From the NCBI RefSeq assembly GCF_007995085.1, contig NZ_VOQS01000003.1, forward strand, positions 1,922,001 to 1,986,000: DNA of 64,000 nt, in the 5' to 3' direction. The number at the start of each line of letters is the position of its first letter. Position 1 is the stretch's first letter. The notes under the pieces were generated by a model. That model was not told the origin of the DNA, did no database searches, and saw nothing but the letters and a program-made list of their open reading frames with translations. This stretch comes from Paraburkholderia azotifigens. Its GTDB lineage: Bacteria > Pseudomonadota > Gammaproteobacteria > Burkholderiales > Burkholderiaceae. This document shows positions 1 to 8,777 of this stretch, piece after piece. The translations under genes were made by a program, and so were the position numbers.

Positions 1-1168
1 GGTCGTCGGCGGCCATCCATTCGCGCCAGAAGAAATCCCGCCTCCGCGCAGGGTCTTGCGTCGCGCGGGAAATCACGGGAATGAACAGGCTGCTGGCTTC
101 GAGGCCGCGGCGGATCTGACGCTCCCAGTCGTCGCCGCCCTGCAGTTGACTGCGGTCGAACCAGACATCGATACCGGCCGCATCGAGCGCTTGCGCGATG
201 CCATGCACGGCGGCGGCGTCCTGACTGGAGTAGCTGATGAACACCGCGCCGTCGACGGCGCGCTGCACGGCGGGCGCTGAGGCTGCGCTGGCAACGCCTG
301 CGGGGTGGCGCTGTTCCCAGCGGCTGCGCAACTCCGCGCAGAAAACCGTCGGGTCGAGCGCGACCACGCGGGTGGCCGGGCTGAAGTCGGCGAGAAAGGC
401 TTTCAGGCCGGGATCGCGATCGGCCTGCGGATCGACCAGGTATTCGACGGTTTCGCGCCGCGCCGAGAGCCGCTCGTTCTTTGCCGCTCGCAGAAAGAAG
501 CGCGCGAGCCAATCCGGCAGACGGCAGCCCAGCAACAGCAGATGATCGTCGCGTAACGCATCGAACAACAGCTTCGGCCGACGCGCGTCGTCCTGCAAGG
601 CGTGGAGGAATTCGAGGCGGTCTTCATCGCAGATGACCCACTCCGGCGCCGACGATTGGCGGCCGAGCAGGTGGAACACGGTTGGCGCGTTCAGACGATC
701 GCGCGGGCCGGGCAGATCGTCCGCGCGGTTCGGCGAGAACGTCACGACGGAAGTGCGCGCTTCGCCGCCGTGCCGGATGACGTCGATGGCGCGCGTCAGC
801 AAGCCATCGAACGAAAGGGTGACGAACAGGTCGAGCCGGCGCACCGCGGCGAGGTCCAGCAGCGCTTGCGGCGGCTCGATCGCGAGGTCTCTGACGACCT
901 GCGAGGTGCGAACGTAGAGGTCTTCCTTGCGCGCACGCGGCTGAAGCAGGTAGCGGCTGACGACATCGTCCAGCCGCGGCGGACCGTCGATCTCACTCAA
1001 GCCGATACGCAGCCGTTCAGCGAGGCGAGTGGCGACAAGCGCATCGAATCCGAAGATCTGCCCGTCCTGACTGACGGGCAGCAACCCGTTGTCGGTGACT
1101 GCGACGACCCGCCCTTCGTCGATATAGTCGAGAAGGTCGCTCCAGAAGAATTCGTCGAGCTCTTCCAT
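1..1168 (-). CDS. SIR2-like + TIR domain protein, 3' end outside the window
   Basis: The reading frame starts at an ATG (1168-1166) preceded by a good GGAGGGA ribosome site and stays open for 389 codons to the left edge, so the C-terminus is missing. Residues about 1-260 look like a SIR2_2-type NAD-binding fold: a core strand LFVTLSFDGLL near residue 115, a region ending in a G-containing HLLGRQ, and a later LLLGCRLPDW. The classical TTNYD motif is altered to TLSFD. After a linker, residues about 320-389 form a TIR domain beginning AVFISYSSQD, followed by DVWFDRSQL and a DDWERQI helix. The Glu right after Trp sits where TIR NADases have their catalytic Glu. Such proteins are usually cytoplasmic NAD-consuming effectors of anti-phage defence, often with a further STAND/NTPase or repeat domain; whether one follows is not visible. 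The domain calls are confident, the defence role is inferred. Confidence 0.85.
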   Translation of the reverse strand, partial: MEELDEFFWSDLLDYIDEGRVVAVTDNGLLPVSQDGQIFGFDALVATRLAERLRIGLSEIDGPPRLDDVVSRYLLQPRARKEDLYVRTSQVVRDLAIEPPQALLDLAAVRRLDLFVTLSFDGLLTRAIDVIRHGGEARTSVVTFSPNRADDLPGPRDRLNAPTVFHLLGRQSSAPEWVICDEDRLEFLHALQDDARRPKLLFDALRDDHLLLLGCRLPDWLARFFLRAAKNERLSARRETVEYLVDPQADRDPGLKAFLADFSPATRVVALDPTVFCAELRSRWEQRHPAGVASAASAPAVQRAVDGAVFISYSSQDAAAVHGIAQALDAAGIDVWFDRSQLQGGDDWERQIRRGLEASSLFIPVISRATQDPARRRDFFWREWMAADD

Positions 1169-1995
1169 GAGATTCCCTCCGGGGAAGTGCAACCGCCAAG
1201 CGCCGCTCTCTGGACTGTTTGAAAAACGATTGAAGAAGGCCTTTTGTAAAAAGCCAGAAGACTTCGGACTCGCGAGGTCATGCTTCGGAATACGCGCCGG
1301 GGTTGTTCCTTTTCGGGTCGAACGTAGGAGGCGAAGCATATGCTTCGCGCAAACCTCGAATCACAATGGTTTGGCGGCGGCCAGTTTATCCGTGGTGCGA
1401 CCAGGTTGAAGATCGTTCATTGCGGTCATGATTCATCGATGACGCCGCTTGACACATTGTTGAGGGCCTATGACGACATGCCTAACGTTGTGAAGCAAAC
1501 GACGTAACCTGGGTCCGACTTAAAAAAGACGATCTTGTAGTCGGGAGATGGTGAGCGGGAATGGCCGCCTGGTGCGATTTCCGACGAGCAGAGGAAGTTA
1601 CCGATACGAGGCGCCTGGAATGATACGTTGCTAGTCCAGCGTATCGAGGAAGGATGGTTGCCGGAAAGGGATCATCCGCGTTGAGCGGCGTGACGCTACA
1701 TATATCCCTCCTTCGAAAGCAATTCGACAGCTTCATCCCGTCAGCCGTCTGAAGAACACCTTCCCACTCATCGGCCAGAGTCAATCTCACGTCTTTTACG
1801 GCCAGGCGCGCCACGCGCAGAAAGCCGGGCCCCTAAGATGTGGTACTGATTGCGCTGAAAGGCTGTTCTCAGCGTAAGCACGCTGTCACCGACACTGACG
1901 GGGTGCCGCTTACCACAACAGATCAGAACAGAACAAAAACCTGCCGCCCAAGGTCATTGCCTCCCTGTTCTCATCGGCTATTGGACGGACCATGT
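1169..1995. other. gene-poor stretch with possible gene debris
   Basis: About 830 bases without a convincing gene. On the plus strand 1541-1684 is an open stretch of 47 codons (ISDEQRKLPIRGAW, then RIEEGWLPERDHPR) with normal-looking composition. It has no start codon after the preceding stop, so it may be the tail of a lost gene. A minus-strand frame at 1482-1814 is open but low in complexity and has no recognisable family. Apart from the palindrome at 1331-1348 nothing else is evident. Confidence 0.4.
1331..1348. promoter_or_regulatory. perfect 18-bp palindrome upstream of the SIR2-TIR gene
   Basis: GCGAAGCATATGCTTCGC is self-complementary over all 18 bases. It lies about 160 bases upstream of the SIR2-TIR start codon in a stretch with no gene. 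Its length and symmetry fit a dimeric repressor or activator site. No regulator gene is adjacent, so the function is a guess. Confidence 0.35.
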
Positions 1996-3081
1996 ATGCG
2001 AGTTGACGTCGAACGTATCGCCAGAGCTTCAGTAAAAAGGCTGGCGAGCTATAAATTTCATCTGGGCCACGCGATTCAGGCCGGACAGATTCTAAGAACG
2101 ATCGAGAAGCGGCGGGGCAAGCTCGCGCCTCATGTGTGCCGTCAGATCGAGTCGTACGCGCGCGATATCTTCGGCGACGTGGTGTACGCGCCATGGCTTC
2201 GTGTGTATGCCGCATTGAACGGTGCGTTCAAGGAAGGCTGGATTCCCGACAACTACTACGGTGCTGTCGTCGTGCCGCGGACAAAGGGCTCTTACGGGAA
2301 GATTTCATCATTGAAGTCCGCTTCCTGGCTGATCTTCGGCGACGAGTCTTTTCCGGACATCGGATACTTTGCCAATGGTCTGTTTTATACGACCGACAAC
2401 ACGGTGATATCCGGTCAGGAGCTTCAGCGAACGCTATTCGGCGATACCGACAGAGTCGCTTTCAAACGCGACGCGTCCGCGCAGGGCAAAGGCGTATTCA
2501 TCCTCGACCGGCAGTCATTCGATCCGAAGTTCATTCAGTCGATGGGCAATGGGGTATTTCAGACTTTCGTGAGGCAACACGAAGTATTCGACCGCTTTAC
2601 GCCGGATTCCGTCGCGACCCTGCGCTTTACAACCGTCGTCGAGCCGTCTGGTGCGATATCGCTTCGGGCCTGTTTTCTACGGCTAGGACGAGCGGGTGAA
2701 ACCCACATCCAGTCGGGCAGTGAAGTCTGTATTGCGGTGAATACATCGACGGGTGAACTCGATCCCGTCGGTTATCTGAATGACTGGACGGATGTGAATG
2801 AGCATCCGGATTCAAAAGCGAAGTTTTCAGGCGTCACGGTTCCCGTGTTCGAAAGTTGCGTCAGGAAGGTGCTGCAGCTGCATGGGAAAGTGCCGTTCAT
2901 CGGCTGCATCGGATGGGACGTGACAGTCGACCTGAATGAGGGTGTGAAAGTACTGGAGTGGAACGCCGAACATAACGACGTAAAGTTCGGCGAGGCCACT
3001 CAGGGACCGTGCTTTGCCGACCTCGGCTGGGAGCGTCTTCGATCGGGACGGGTTTCGATGACGAAAGCGCGTGCGGCATGA
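1996..3081 (+). CDS. sugar-transfer-associated ATP-grasp protein
   Basis: A 361-residue cytoplasmic protein resembling the ATPgrasp_ST family, found in polysaccharide or exopolymer loci, whose members are thought to make an ATP-dependent carboxylate-amine or similar bond. The ATP-grasp signatures are visible: FKRDASAQGKGVFIL (Lys plus Gly-rich loop) around residue 160, a basic/acidic central part, and GWDVTVDLNEGVKVLEWNAE near residue 320, the usual metal-binding Asp/Glu/Asn end. The frame extends upstream to a GTG at 1840, but that extension is not family-like, so the internal ATG at 1996 (MRVDVERIAR) is preferred. No glycosyltransferase neighbours it here, so the substrate is unknown. Confidence 0.75.
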   Translation: MRVDVERIARASVKRLASYKFHLGHAIQAGQILRTIEKRRGKLAPHVCRQIESYARDIFGDVVYAPWLRVYAALNGAFKEGWIPDNYYGAVVVPRTKGSYGKISSLKSASWLIFGDESFPDIGYFANGLFYTTDNTVISGQELQRTLFGDTDRVAFKRDASAQGKGVFILDRQSFDPKFIQSMGNGVFQTFVRQHEVFDRFTPDSVATLRFTTVVEPSGAISLRACFLRLGRAGETHIQSGSEVCIAVNTSTGELDPVGYLNDWTDVNEHPDSKAKFSGVTVPVFESCVRKVLQLHGKVPFIGCIGWDVTVDLNEGVKVLEWNAEHNDVKFGEATQGPCFADLGWERLRSGRVSMTKARAA

Positions 3082-3248
3082 TGTTTTCCTGATGCACGCT
3101 CCGGCGGATGCGACCTTCTAAAGACGCGATCCCGCATGTGTCTTATCCTCAGTACCTGCAAAGACTGAGACACGACGCAGCGCATCGAGCTTCAGTGTAA
3201 GCAACGAATTCTTCGCCGCAGCGAACCAGGCAATGCGGAGGCATCGTC

Positions 3249-4187
3249 ATGAACGAGTCGTCTGATTTTCGCAGCAAAACGCTCGTGCTGAATCACGGAG
3301 GCGGCCGCATTCCCGTACTCGGATTCGGCACGCTGATTCCGGATGCCGCGACGGCCGTCAGTGCGACGAGGGCCGCGCTGGAAGCGGGATACCGTCTTAT
3401 CGATTGCGCCGAGAGATATCGTAATGAGCGTGAGGTCGGCGAGGCGTTGCGAACGGGGCTTGCCGCGGAAGGACTAACGCGCGAAGACATCTTCGTGACC
3501 ACCAAGATCTGGAATAACAACCACCGGCCCGAACGTGTTGAGCCTGCTCTCGAAGCAAGTATCGGCAGGCTTGGACTCGACTACCTCGATCTCTATCTGG
3601 TCCACACGCCATTTGCCTTTCAGCCGGGCGACGAACAGGATCCACGCGACGCGAACGGTGACGTCATTTACGACAAGAGCGTGAACTTGTCCGATACGTG
3701 GCGCGCGATGGAAGATCTCGTGGGCCATGGCCGATGCCGCGCTATCGGACTGTCGGACATCCTGCTGAGCGAACTGCGGACATTGTGCGAGTCGGCGCGT
3801 ATCAAACCAGCCGTCGTGCAGGTCGAAGTCCATCCGTATCTTCCTGAAACGGAGTTGCTTGAATTTTGCAAGGAAAACGGCATCGTGATGCAAGCCTTTG
3901 CCCCGTTGGGCCACGGAATCAGGCCCGGTCCGCTCGAAGATCCCGTTGTCGTCGAGATCGCCGGGCGTACGGGCAGGACGCCCGCCCAGGTACTGCTTGC
4001 ATGGGCCGCGCAGCGTGGCGGGTCCGTGCTGACCACACCCAAGACAACGGCTCGCGCTCGGGAGAACTTCGACATCGTCGCGCTCCCGCCCGATGCATTC
4101 GATGAGATCAACGGGATTCAAACCCGGCAAAGATTCAACGAGGTCGTCAAGACGGGCAGCGGGGGCTTTCTTCCGCAACGTCAGTGA
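3249..4187 (+). CDS. aldo/keto reductase
   Basis: A 312-residue NADPH-dependent aldo/keto reductase, the usual length for this TIM-barrel family. The catalytic tetrad is present: Asp and Tyr in DCAERYRNE (near residues 52 and 57), Lys in TTKIW and His in LVHTP. The C-terminal cofactor-binding region TTPKTTARARENFD is also typical. It probably reduces small aldehydes or ketones; the substrate cannot be read from sequence. The SnoaL-like gene follows 32 bases downstream on the same strand and may be co-transcribed. Confidence 0.9.
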   Translation: MNESSDFRSKTLVLNHGGGRIPVLGFGTLIPDAATAVSATRAALEAGYRLIDCAERYRNEREVGEALRTGLAAEGLTREDIFVTTKIWNNNHRPERVEPALEASIGRLGLDYLDLYLVHTPFAFQPGDEQDPRDANGDVIYDKSVNLSDTWRAMEDLVGHGRCRAIGLSDILLSELRTLCESARIKPAVVQVEVHPYLPETELLEFCKENGIVMQAFAPLGHGIRPGPLEDPVVVEIAGRTGRTPAQVLLAWAAQRGGSVLTTPKTTARARENFDIVALPPDAFDEINGIQTRQRFNEVVKTGSGGFLPQRQ

Positions 4188-4219
4188 CAGTGAAGCGTGG
4201 ATGGTGAAGGGAGGCAGCC

Positions 4220-4621
4220 ATGCAGGAAGAAGCAATCCGTGAAGCCCTGAACGCGCACTGGCATGCGTCCGCAGCAGGCGACCTCGAAGCGGAGCACGAC
4301 ATCTACGAAGACGACGCCATCTGCGACTATCCGCAATCAGGCGAGCGGATCCTCGGTCGGCGCAACTTGCAGGCACTGCGAAGTCATCATCCGGACAAGC
4401 CATCCGGATTCGATGTCAGGCGAATTCACGGAGAAGGTCATCTCTGGGTCACCGAATACACCATCGCCTATCAGGGGCGCGCAACATGCGTGGTGAGCAT
4501 CATGGAGTTCCGCGACGTCAAGGTCGTTCACGAGACCCAGTATTTTTCCGATCCATTTGAAGCGCCAGGTTGGCGCAGTCAATGGGTTCAGCAGATCAAA
4601 GGCTCCCCAAGCCGACCATGA
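4220..4621 (+). CDS. SnoaL-like / NTF2-fold protein
   Basis: A 133-residue protein with the NTF2-like alpha+beta cone pattern: an N-terminal helix with ALNAHWHASAAGDLEAEHDIYEDDA, then a strand with CDYPQSGERILGR, and a late FRDVKVVHETQYFSDPFEAP. Members are small isomerases, cyclases or ligand-binding proteins. The PQSGERI.G...L pattern is common in uncharacterised bacterial members annotated nuclear transport factor 2. It follows the aldo/keto reductase closely and the two may act on the same compound. No specific activity is claimed. Confidence 0.8.
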   Translation: MQEEAIREALNAHWHASAAGDLEAEHDIYEDDAICDYPQSGERILGRRNLQALRSHHPDKPSGFDVRRIHGEGHLWVTEYTIAYQGRATCVVSIMEFRDVKVVHETQYFSDPFEAPGWRSQWVQQIKGSPSRP

Positions 4622-4674
4622 CGCTAGACAGCCGCGCTAGACAGCCACGCTAGACAGCCGCATCGAAGCGGCTG
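4622..4674. repeat. three 13-bp tandem repeats ending in a hairpin
   Basis: CGCTAGACAGCC(G/A) occurs three times in tandem at 4622-4660, directly after the SnoaL-like stop codon. The last copy runs into a 7-bp stem, CAGCCGC (4655-4661) and GCGGCTG (4668-4674), around ATCGAA. It lies between two convergent genes, so it may end transcription from either side. No clear T-run follows. Confidence 0.6.
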
Positions 4675-4693
4675 CCTTCGCCGCACGTTCAAC

Positions 4694-5455
4694 TCAGACT
4701 TGCGCCTGTCCGCCGTCGACGAACAATTCGGCGCCATTTACGAAGCTCGCATCGTCCGATGCCAGGAACAGCGCCGCGCCCGCGATTTCTTCCGGCTCGC
4801 CCACGCGGCCCATCGGAATGCGCGAGGCGAGATAGTCGAGCAGGCCTTGCTGCTGCGCGCTGTCCGGGCCCGCGAGTTCCACGAGGCCGGGCGTCCTCGT
4901 CGCGCCGGGGCTGATCGTGTTGACGCGAATGCCGCGGTCCTTGAGGTCGAGAATCCAGCTGCGGGCCAGGTTGCGGATCGCAGCCTTCGAGGCCGAATAC
5001 ACGCTGAACGCAGCTGTGCCTTCGATCGTCGTCGTCGAGCCCGCAAGAATCACCGATGCGCCTTTCGACAGCAGCGGCAGCGCCTTTTGCACGGTGAACA
5101 GCGTGCCCTTCACATTGCGGTCGAACGTGTCGTGATAGTGCGCCTCGGTGATCTCGCCGAGCGGCACCATCGACCCGCCGCCCGCATTGGCGAACAGCAC
5201 ATCGAGTCGGCCCTTCTCGCCGCGAATCTGCTCATACAGCATGTCCAGTTGCTCGGGCTTCGACGAATCGACGCGCGCGCCGGTAGCGTTGCCCACCGTG
5301 TTGATCGCGGCGACGGCTGCATCGAGTTCGGCCTGACGGCGGCCTGTGATGTACACGTGCGCGCCTTCGGCTGCAAAGCGCTTTGCCGTAGCGAGTCCAA
5401 TGCCGCTGGTCGCGCCCGTCACCAGTGCGATCTTGCCTTCGAGTCTGCGTGCCAT
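4694..5455 (-). CDS. SDR-family oxidoreductase
   Basis: A 253-residue short-chain dehydrogenase/reductase. It shows TGATSGIG (NAD(P)-binding loop, near residue 13), NAGGG, the catalytic Ser in ILAGSTT, YSASKAA (Tyr and Lys) and the PGATRTPG loop. The frame reaches 5527, but the ATG at 5455 has an AAGGAG ribosome site and begins [14 protein letters not shown], the normal SDR start. It is transcribed away from a broken LysR gene across a shared regulatory region, the classic layout of a LysR-controlled oxidoreductase. The substrate is unknown. Confidence 0.9.
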   Translation of the reverse strand: MARRLEGKIALVTGATSGIGLATAKRFAAEGAHVYITGRRQAELDAAVAAINTVGNATGARVDSSKPEQLDMLYEQIRGEKGRLDVLFANAGGGSMVPLGEITEAHYHDTFDRNVKGTLFTVQKALPLLSKGASVILAGSTTTIEGTAAFSVYSASKAAIRNLARSWILDLKDRGIRVNTISPGATRTPGLVELAGPDSAQQQGLLDYLASRIPMGRVGEPEEIAGAALFLASDDASFVNGAELFVDGGQAQV

Positions 5456-5549
5456 GATGTTTCTCCTTTGATGGATCGATTCGGTTCTGTTAAGTGGTGA
5501 AGCGATGTGAGAAGAATATCGACGCAACCGTCTTTTCGAAATAGAAGCG

Positions 5550-5570
5550 TTTGCAAACCATCATTGCAAA
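5550..5570. promoter_or_regulatory. inverted repeat between the SDR gene and the broken LysR gene
   Basis: TTTGCAA (5550-5556) and TTGCAAA (5564-5570) are perfect inverted arms 7 bases apart, giving a 21-bp dyad. It lies six bases before the start codon of the LysR remnant and about 95 bases upstream of the divergent SDR start. The size fits a LysR-type recognition site. Confidence 0.5.
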
Positions 5571-5576
5571 AATGAA

Positions 5577-5760
5577 ATGACGAGACTCGCCGATTTCGAA
5601 AGGCTGGGGATATTCGCGAAGGTGGCGTAGGAAGGATCGTTTGCAGCCGCGGCGCGGGCGATGGGCGTGTCCGTCGCCACCGTACCGCGGGGCGTGGCGC
5701 GGATCGAGGAACGGCTCGGCGCGAGGCTGTTCAACCGCACGTCGCGGCAGTTGCGGTGCG
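5577..5760 (+). pseudogene. LysR-family regulator remnant
   Basis: Translating from ATG 5577 gives MTRLADFERLGIFAKVA, then an in-frame TAG, then EGSFAAAARAMGVSVATV, VARIEERLGARLFNRTSRQL. This is the N-terminal helix-turn-helix of a LysR regulator with a nonsense codon at residue 18; the usual SRAV is also changed to PRGV. After about 60 codons the similarity stops and no effector-binding domain follows. The gene is both truncated and interrupted and is presumably non-functional, which may leave the adjacent SDR gene deregulated or under another regulator. Confidence 0.8.
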
Positions 5761-5867
5761 CAGCTTGCCGCCACAGGACCATGCATTGCTGGCATAGGCT
5801 GGAGTTCGACACAGGAAATCGCCCGGTACACTGAAAGCATCGTCGCGATTGCGTGCGCGAGGTATCG

Positions 5868-6401
5868 ATGTCAAATGCGTTTTACACGATCGGCCATTCG
5901 ACTCACCCACTGGGCGAGTTCATCCGTCTGTTGACGGGTGCCGGGATCGACACAGTGGTCGACGTGCGGAGCATTCCCCGCTCCCGCACGAATCCGCAAT
6001 TCAATCGAGAAGCGTTGCCGGACGCGCTGCGCCCGGCACATGTGGGCTATGTTCACCTGGCGGGCCTCGGCGGCAGGCGCAGCAAAGCCAGGGGCGGCGC
6101 GCCGTCGCCGAATGGCTACTGGACGCATCCCGCCTTTCGCAACTATGCCGACTACGCGATGAGCCCCGCGTTTCAGGCAGGGTTGGCGCAACTGCTCGAT
6201 CTGGGGCATCGGCAGACGTGCGTGATCATGTGCTCCGAAGCCGTCTGGTGGCGATGCCATCGCCGCATCATCGCGGACTATCTGCTGGCGCGCGGCGAGA
6301 CTGTGCTGCATGTGATGACCGCGGGCCGCATCGAACCCGCGACGATGACCCCCGGCGCGCAACCACAGCCTGATGGAGCGCTGCGCTATCCGCCCGGGTG
6401 A
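5868..6401 (+). CDS. DUF488 family protein
   Basis: A 177-residue DUF488 protein. It begins SNAFYTIGHSTHPLGEF, contains DVRSIPRSRTNPQF and ends with the family's Cys-containing signature MCSEAVWWRCHR, which is highly conserved though its role is not established. The start at 5868 is chosen over 5853 because MSNAFYTIGHS is the standard N-terminus and a GAGG lies upstream. It is followed at once by the amidohydrolase gene. Confidence 0.88.
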   Translation: MSNAFYTIGHSTHPLGEFIRLLTGAGIDTVVDVRSIPRSRTNPQFNREALPDALRPAHVGYVHLAGLGGRRSKARGGAPSPNGYWTHPAFRNYADYAMSPAFQAGLAQLLDLGHRQTCVIMCSEAVWWRCHRRIIADYLLARGETVLHVMTAGRIEPATMTPGAQPQPDGALRYPPG

Positions 6402-6447
6402 TGCTAGCATCGCCGATCCTCCACTGACTCGCCCCTGGAAAAGCACC

Positions 6448-7695
6448 GTGCCCGAAGACTTCCCACGCATCAATCCCGTTCGCCTGCTCGACGACCTCAA
6501 GACCTTGCGCAGCTTCGGCGCCACGGGGCCCGGCGTGGTGCGTCTGTCGCTGTCGCCCGTCGATATCGAGGCGCGCCGCTGGCTCGCGGGGCGCATGACG
6601 GATGCAGGGCTGGATGCGGCTATCGATGGCGTTGGCACCGTATTCGGCCGCTCGCGCAAGCGCGGCCCCGCGCTCGTGATCGGCTCGCACACCGACACGC
6701 AGCCGACGGGAGGGTGGCTCGACGGCGCGCTCGGCGTGATCTATGGACTCGAAATCGCACGTGCCTTCGGCGAATGCGAGGCGACGCGAGAGTTCGCCGT
6801 GGACGTCGCGTCATGGATCGACGAAGAGGGCACGTTCTCGAGCTTTCTTGGCAGCCGGAGCTTCACTGGCGAAGCGATCGATGCCTCGTTGCACGGTGCG
6901 CGCAATCACGAAGGCCTGTTGCTCGGCGATGCGCTCGCTCAGGCGGGCCTCGCGAACGCGCCGCGTGTGACGCTGGATCGCATGAGGCAACGCGCGTATC
7001 TCGAACCGCATATCGAGCAGGGCGGCCGGCTGGAAGCATCGGCGAAATCGATTGGCGTGGTGACGACGATCGTCGGCATTCGCGAGTTTCAGGTGCGCTT
7101 CACGGGGCAGCGCAATCACGCGGGCACGACGCCGATGGCCATCCGGCGCGATGCGGGTGCGGCACTCGTCGCGTTCATCGCGCGTATCGACGACGCATTC
7201 GACCGGCTGGCGGACGCGGATACGGTGTGGACGGTTGGGCGCATCGATCTCGATCCCGGTTCGTTCAGCGTGGTGCCGGGCAAGGCCACGCTGAATCTGC
7301 AGTTCCGCGACGGAAATGCCGGGCGGCTGCATGCAATGGACAATGCGCTTGCGGGCCTGGTCGATGAATGGAACGCGCAGCACGCTGTAAAAGCAGAGCT
7401 GATCGCGTGCGACGGTGCCGAAGAACCCGTCACGATGGATGCCGGTTTGCAACGGCATCTCGCACAAGCTGCCGAAGCGCTCGCGCCCGGACAGTGGACG
7501 CACATGCCGAGCGGCGCGTCGCACGATGCGCAGGTGATCGGGCATCACATTCCCGCCTGCATGCTGTTCGTGCCGAGCATCGGCGGCGTCAGTCACGATT
7601 TCATCGAGGACACGGCCGAGCAGCACATCGTGCTCGGTTGCGAGGTGGCCGCGCAGGCGGCCGCGCGAATCGCGGAGGCGTTGAGCCACGATTGA
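6448..7695 (+). CDS. M20-type amidohydrolase (hydantoinase/carbamoylase family)
   Basis: About 415 residues, a Zn-dependent amidohydrolase of the N-carbamoyl-L-amino-acid hydrolase / beta-ureidopropionase / allantoate amidohydrolase group. The metal and catalytic residues are visible: GSHTDTQPTGGWLDGALGV (His and Asp ligands), DEEGTFSSFLGSRSF (Glu pair), EPHIEQGG (His) and the family-specific SGASHDAQ followed by GVSHDFIED. It hydrolyses the ureido or carbamoyl group of an amino acid derivative in the cytoplasm; the exact substrate is not decidable. An ATG at 6373 would overlap DUF488 by 29 bases; the GTG at 6448 fits the family start better, but this is uncertain. Confidence 0.85.
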   Translation: MPEDFPRINPVRLLDDLKTLRSFGATGPGVVRLSLSPVDIEARRWLAGRMTDAGLDAAIDGVGTVFGRSRKRGPALVIGSHTDTQPTGGWLDGALGVIYGLEIARAFGECEATREFAVDVASWIDEEGTFSSFLGSRSFTGEAIDASLHGARNHEGLLLGDALAQAGLANAPRVTLDRMRQRAYLEPHIEQGGRLEASAKSIGVVTTIVGIREFQVRFTGQRNHAGTTPMAIRRDAGAALVAFIARIDDAFDRLADADTVWTVGRIDLDPGSFSVVPGKATLNLQFRDGNAGRLHAMDNALAGLVDEWNAQHAVKAELIACDGAEEPVTMDAGLQRHLAQAAEALAPGQWTHMPSGASHDAQVIGHHIPACMLFVPSIGGVSHDFIEDTAEQHIVLGCEVAAQAAARIAEALSHD

Positions 7696-7904
7696 GCCAC
7701 GAGCCGTGATGCCCGGCGCGCGACGTGCCCGCCAAGGCCGCATTCGATGCGGCCCGTGTGGCATTGCAGGACGTCGGCAAAGGCTGATCGCGCATTCTGC
7801 GCCGCGCCTGTCCGTAAGTTCCCGGTTACGGACCCATGCAGCCTGATTTAAATCGTTCCGCAACGCGCTAAGATCCGTATCGCTGGTCGCGTGGAGAACG
7901 GGCG

Positions 7905-8138
7905 ATGGATCTGGAGCAGCAGTTGGGCAATTTGCGTCTCGCCGACGAGCACATTGCGAGAGGGCGCCGCCTCATCGAGCATCAGCTGCAGACGGTGCAC
8001 AAGCTCAAGCTGAAAGGCGACGACGCGGACTCGGCCATCACGTTGCTGCAGGAGATGCGCGTGTCGCTCGAAGCGATGATGGAACACCGCGCGGTGATCG
8101 AGGAAACCATCGCGATGATTCGAATCGGCAAGCGCTAG
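7905..8138 (+). CDS. small helical protein, paralogue of 36762-37118
   Basis: A 77-residue, charged, probably all-helical protein without a signal peptide, family not recognised. It shares a pattern with the product of 36762-37118: acidic Asp-Ser/Ala, then LLQ.M..SL, then R.VI near the end of a long helix. It is preceded by a GGAGAACGGGCG ribosome site. It stands alone between the amidohydrolase and the CsbD-like gene. Its length suggests a regulatory or packing role, but no function is claimed. Confidence 0.6.
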   Translation: MDLEQQLGNLRLADEHIARGRRLIEHQLQTVHKLKLKGDDADSAITLLQEMRVSLEAMMEHRAVIEETIAMIRIGKR

Positions 8139-8275
8139 CTGCGCTATTGCGCGCGATTCTTCCGGCATATGACCGCACCGGGTTGTCGCGGCGCAGCGCC
8201 TTCGGGCATTCACAACTTGCGTCGTGCATCTGCCGTTCCGTTCACAACGCCGCGCGGGTCGAAGCGCCGGCCGTT

Positions 8276-8542
8276 CTACACGTCGTCGTGACGGTTCGCT
8301 GCCCACAGCGCACCCAGTGCGAAGCCCGCTGCGACCGCGCCTGCCAGCACGGCAAGCGGGCTCGACGAGATGGCGTCGCGCGCGATGTCCGTCGCGTCCG
8401 CGCAGAGCTGTTGAGCCTTGCCGCGCAATTCGTCCGCCTTGCCCTCGATCTGCATCCCGACGTCGCCCGCGAGAGAGCCGATCGTCTCTTTTACATTGCC
8501 AGCCGCTTCACGAACCACACCTTCCGTTTTCGTCGTTTCCAT
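8276..8542 (-). CDS. CsbD-like protein with C-terminal membrane helix
   Basis: 88 residues beginning METTKTEGVVREAAGN. The N-terminal half has CsbD-like repeats (KETIGSLAGDVGMQIEGK, then ADELRGKAQQL), and the C-terminal half carries a hydrophobic segment AVLAGAVAAGFALGAL before a short charged tail. CsbD and YqjD-like proteins are stress-induced and the latter attach ribosomes to the membrane; either relation is possible. The start at 8542 has GAGGGG upstream. It diverges from the hemerythrin gene at 8778. Confidence 0.75.
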   Translation of the reverse strand: METTKTEGVVREAAGNVKETIGSLAGDVGMQIEGKADELRGKAQQLCADATDIARDAISSSPLAVLAGAVAAGFALGALWAANRHDDV

Positions 8543-8777
8543 GTGCCGCCCCTCGATTGAGTCGTCGTTATCCATCACGAGCCGTCGCATGTCCGTCTCG
8601 TGCGCCATGCGCCTCTGCGCGCAGGTGTGCACGAGCAATCGACGGACCCGCGAGCGCATGCTTTCGCATGCCGCTGCAACCGACGGAATAGCGATTGCTC
8701 GGGATGACTTGCCTGCAGGCCTGGAGCACGCAAGCGCATCCGGCATCTGCGGCTTTCTCACATCTTTTAAGGAGTCA

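Noticed and set aside
7727..7788. A short in-frame stretch, DVPAKAAFDAARVALQDVGKG, after the amidohydrolase
   Set aside because: Too short and without a start codon; it cannot be told from chance.
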